This document shows positions 5,989 to 8,184 of a stretch of DNA of 8,184 nt, one piece after another. This DNA comes from FEN-1297 sp964498065 (GTDB taxonomy: Bacteria > Bacteroidota > Ignavibacteria > Ignavibacteriales > Ignavibacteriaceae), in assembly GCA_964498065.1 (NCBI GenBank), contig CAZCFZ010000136.1, positions 1 to 8,184 on the forward strand, written 5' to 3'. The translations under genes were made by a program, and so were the position numbers. Position 1 is the first letter of the stretch. The number at the start of each line of letters is the position of its first letter. Below the pieces are notes generated by a model. The model was not told the DNA's origin, made no database searches, and worked only from the letters and a program-made list of their open reading frames with translations.

Positions 5989-6984
5989 CTAAAACCAGGC
6001 AATTAAATGAATTGAAATATAATATGTAATCATTGCAAATATTGCTGAGAGAGGAATTGTTAAAATCCATGCCCACAAGATATTCCTTGCAACTCCCCAC
6101 CTTACTGCGGAAAACCCTTTAATCGATCCGACACCGATTATTGATCCGGTAATAGTATGAGTAGTACTAACGGGTATTCCAAGCAGACTGGCAATAATAA
6201 TCGTAATACCCGCAGAAGTTTCAGCGCTGAATCCGCCGAAAGGAGTAAGCTTAGTTACACGCATTCCTAGTGTCTTTATCACTTTCCATCCGCCTATCAT
6301 TGTACCTAATGCAATTGTAGAATAGCTTAAAAGAATTGCCCAATATGGTATATAAAATGTATTGCCTAGCAGTTTGTTTGTAAATAAAACAATAGCAATT
6401 ATACCGATGGTTTTTTGAGCGTCGTTGGCGCCATGACTTAAACTAAAAAGGGCGGAAGATATAAGCTGATAACGCCTAAAATGTTTATCAACATTTCTCG
6501 GTGTCTTATTTCTGACAATCCACATTGTAACAATTGAAAAGACAAGTGAAATTACAAATCCCATTATAGGTGCAAGAAAAATAAAAATTATAACCTTAGT
6601 AAAACCGGAAAGTACTAATGCCCCGAAACCGGCTTTTACAATTGCCGCACCGCCGTAGCCCCCGATAATTGCGTGAGAAACACTAATCGGTAAACCGAAA
6701 TGGGTAGCGGTTGCCGATAAAATAATCGCACCGACTAGGCCGGAAAAAATTACTAAATTTGTTACTATGGAAGGATCTACTATCCCCTTTCCAATTGTTG
6801 TTGCAACGCTGACACCGAATATAAACACAGCTAAAAAGTTAAACCCTGCTGCCCAGATTACGGCTTGCATTGGCGTCAGAACTCTAGTTGATACGATTGT
6901 AGCAATTGAATTGGCGGCATCATTCATACCGTTATAAAAGTCAAAAACCAAAGCCAGGATTATAATAAATATAGCAAAGTGCAT
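5989..6984 (-). CDS. PiT family inorganic phosphate transporter (PHO4 superfamily)
   Basis: This 331-residue inner-membrane permease belongs to the PiT family, which takes up phosphate (often as a metal-phosphate complex) with a proton or sodium gradient. The two inverted halves of the fold are clear. The first has DFYNGMNDAANSIAT (15-29) and GLPISVSHAIIGG (97-109); the second repeats these as SLSHGANDAQKTIG (181-194) and GIPVSTTHTITGS (269-281). About ten hydrophobic membrane segments are visible, joined by a charged cytoplasmic loop near 157-173. The length is that of compact bacterial PiT proteins. It starts 6 bp after the stop of the DUF47 gene, so translation is probably coupled. The DUF47 partner is thought to control such transporters. 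The substrate is inferred from the family; sulfate-transporting relatives exist but are less likely beside DUF47. Confidence 0.95.
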   Translation of the reverse strand: MHFAIFIIILALVFDFYNGMNDAANSIATIVSTRVLTPMQAVIWAAGFNFLAVFIFGVSVATTIGKGIVDPSIVTNLVIFSGLVGAIILSATATHFGLPISVSHAIIGGYGGAAIVKAGFGALVLSGFTKVIIFIFLAPIMGFVISLVFSIVTMWIVRNKTPRNVDKHFRRYQLISSALFSLSHGANDAQKTIGIIAIVLFTNKLLGNTFYIPYWAILLSYSTIALGTMIGGWKVIKTLGMRVTKLTPFGGFSAETSAGITIIIASLLGIPVSTTHTITGSIIGVGSIKGFSAVRWGVARNILWAWILTIPLSAIFAMITYYISIHLIAWF

Positions 6985-6990
6985 TCCGTC

Positions 6991-7602
6991 TCAGGCATTT
7001 TTTAAGAAAATTGCAAGAATAATATTAGATGCGGCCTGGCACTTATCGGAAGCTTTTTCCAGTATTTCCAATATTTCTTTTTCTTTAATTATTGTTATCG
7101 GATCTTTAGAGTTGCTGAAAAGTTCTTTAATCGCCTGATGATAAACTCTATCGGCTTCGGTCTCCAGGTCTTTTACGGCTTTTAATTCATTTACATGTTT
7201 TGCCTTCAAATCAATAATAGCTTTGCCCAATTCCTTAATTTGCTCCAAAACTATTGTTGAAAGTTCGGCGGCATAATTTATTTTACTTGTAATATTCAGA
7301 ATATCAACTCTTAAAGAAGCAGCTAAAAGCATATCGCTTATATCATCTAATCTTTTTACAAGAGTAAAAATATCTTCGCGGTCAAACGGTGTAATAAAGG
7401 TTTTATTTAGCCGTTTAATAATTTTATAGCTTAATTCATCGCATCTTATTTCAAGTGGTTTAATTTTTAGTAAAATATCTTTATCAACTTCCGGCAAAGA
7501 GAATAAATTATGAACATGATTTCCCATTTCTTCAATATATGAAATCATGTTTCTGAAATCTTCAAAGTATTTTTCTTCTTTGGGTAAGAGTTTATTAAAC
7601 AT
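6991..7602 (-). CDS. DUF47 family PhoU-like regulator of the PiT transporter
   Basis: The 203-residue all-helical protein matches the DUF47 (PhoU-like) family. Its two PhoU-type halves carry LEIRCDELSYKIIKRLN (50-66) with TFITPFDREDI (68-78) and LDDISD (85-90) in the first, and LETEAD (146-151) with EILEILEKASDKCQAA (176-191) in the second. The ordered Glu/Asp residues probably bind metal ions, as in PhoU. Genes of this family almost always lie beside PiT permeases and are taken to modulate them at the cytoplasmic membrane surface. Here the PiT gene follows after 6 bp, a clear operon. AGGTAG eight bases before ATG is a usable ribosome binding site. A promoter-like -7 element lies about 55 bp upstream. 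Confidence 0.93.
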   Translation of the reverse strand: MFNKLLPKEEKYFEDFRNMISYIEEMGNHVHNLFSLPEVDKDILLKIKPLEIRCDELSYKIIKRLNKTFITPFDREDIFTLVKRLDDISDMLLAASLRVDILNITSKINYAAELSTIVLEQIKELGKAIIDLKAKHVNELKAVKDLETEADRVYHQAIKELFSNSKDPITIIKEKEILEILEKASDKCQAASNIILAIFLKNA

Positions 7603-7658
7603 TTAACTACCTGTTTTTTAGGGTGGAATATTTGCCCACTTTGTTTGAAATCATCATG

Positions 7659-7666
7659 CAAAATTA
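7659..7666 (-). promoter_or_regulatory. Possible -7 element for the DUF47-PiT operon
   Basis: TAATTTTG on the minus strand matches TAnnTTTG exactly and would give a leader of about 50 nt. The -33 side is weak (TTTT at 19 bases rather than TTG). The 147-bp gap before DUF47 leaves room for its own promoter, but transcription could also continue from the channel gene, since I see no clear terminator after it. Confidence 0.35.
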
Positions 7667-7749
7667 AGAATAATTTGTTAATCCTAAAACACAATTGCAC
7701 TAAATTTTCATGGAAAATAAACTTTATTATTACCAAGTGAGCACAATTA

Positions 7750-8184
7750 TTACTCTTTCTTTTTCTGGCCGCCGAAAAGATTGCCAAAAGGTGATACACG
7801 GAATGGAGGCGGGTCATAATTTTTAGGCAAATATTCATCCGGTATTTGAATTTTATTACCGTCACGCACACCTGAAAAATGAGGAGACATTATTTCAACA
7901 CCGGCTTCGTTAAATTTATCCTGAATATTCTGATGCAGATCGGAATAAATTTTTGCCATTATATTCGGCTTATCAGTATAAACATTCAATTCATAATGGA
8001 CATAAAAATCGTCCAGTGCAGTTTGTAAAATAAACGGTTCCGGCTCTTTCAAAATATTTTCTGTAGCCGAAGCTGCAGATTTAAGAAGCTCGTGTATCTT
8101 TCTCCAGGGGGCATCGTACGTAATTGTAACTCTTGTATGCAGAATTAATCCCTTTTGTTTTGCCGAAGAACTGTAATTGATAAT
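7750..8184 (-). CDS. Mechanosensitive ion channel (MscS family), C-terminal part
   Basis: The frame is open from the window edge to the stop at 7750 and gives the last 144 residues of a larger protein; the start lies outside. The sequence has the C-terminal cytoplasmic region of MscS-type channels: NYSSSAKQKGLILHTRVTI, then YDAPWRKIHELL, EPEPFILQTALDDFYVHYELN, IYSDLHQNIQDKFNEAGVEIMSP and IPDEYLP. The tail FGNLFGGQKKKE is charged. Such channels open under membrane tension to release solutes during osmotic downshift. The TTG at 8052 could be taken for a start, but the family match runs on upstream of it without a break, so it is internal. The phosphate genes follow 147 bp downstream on the same strand; no functional link is evident. 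Confidence 0.92.
   Translation of the reverse strand: MINYSSSAKQKGLILHTRVTITYDAPWRKIHELLKSAASATENILKEPEPFILQTALDDFYVHYELNVYTDKPNIMAKIYSDLHQNIQDKFNEAGVEIMSPHFSGVRDGNKIQIPDEYLPKNYDPPPFRVSPFGNLFGGQKKKE

Noticed and set aside
7545..7871. Minus-strand open frame of 108 codons overlapping the start of DUF47 and the end of the channel gene
   Set aside because: It overlaps two genes with clear family motifs in another frame and has a low-complexity, non-family-like composition.
8050..8052. TTG as start codon of a 100-residue protein
   Set aside because: The frame continues upstream to the window edge with clear MscS C-terminal sequence, so the TTG is an internal leucine.

Overview
The window is AT-rich bacterial chromosome. 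It most likely comes from the Bacteroidota/Ignavibacteriota side of the tree, and Ignavibacteria is my best guess. The grounds are a C-terminal type IX secretion sorting domain with the YQNYPNPFNPTT motif (about 318-566), promoter-like sites that fit the Bacteroidota TTG-N19/20-TAnnTTTG pattern, and family content (DUF1015 next to serC, a DUF47/PiT phosphate pair) common in that group. No phage, transposase, CRISPR array, tRNA or rRNA is visible.

Layout. 24-566 (+) is the 3' part of a secreted Kelch-like protein ending in a T9SS sorting domain. It lacks a convincing start and has an in-frame stop at 21-23. It converges on a minus-strand NYN-domain (LabA/DUF88-type) putative ribonuclease gene (599-1222). 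That gene is preceded by a compact structured leader: promoter, bulged hairpin, then a UUCG-capped terminator hairpin ending 9 nt before the Shine-Dalgarno-like GGGG. Further upstream on the same strand is a HAD class IIIB acid phosphatase lipoprotein (1466-2122) with a good promoter. The 338-bp divergent gap 2123-2460 holds that promoter and a GC-rich nested palindrome.

On the plus strand 2461-4853 is a two-gene block, DUF1015 protein plus serC (phosphoserine aminotransferase), closed by a strong terminator, then a small unknown lipoprotein (4929-5354). This block points to serine/phosphoserine metabolism.

The rest is on the minus strand. Read in its own direction it holds the C-terminal 144 residues of an MscS-type mechanosensitive channel (7750-8184, running off the window), a DUF47/PhoU-like protein (6991-7602) closely followed by a PiT phosphate permease (5989-6984), an AT-rich terminator candidate, and a DUF2203 protein (5407-5796). 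DUF47 and PiT form a tight two-gene operon for low-affinity phosphate uptake.

Most of the window is ordinary housekeeping. The least explained element is the structured leader of the NYN gene, where a putative RNase is placed behind an apparently terminated small RNA. The nested GC-rich palindrome and the damaged T9SS gene come next.
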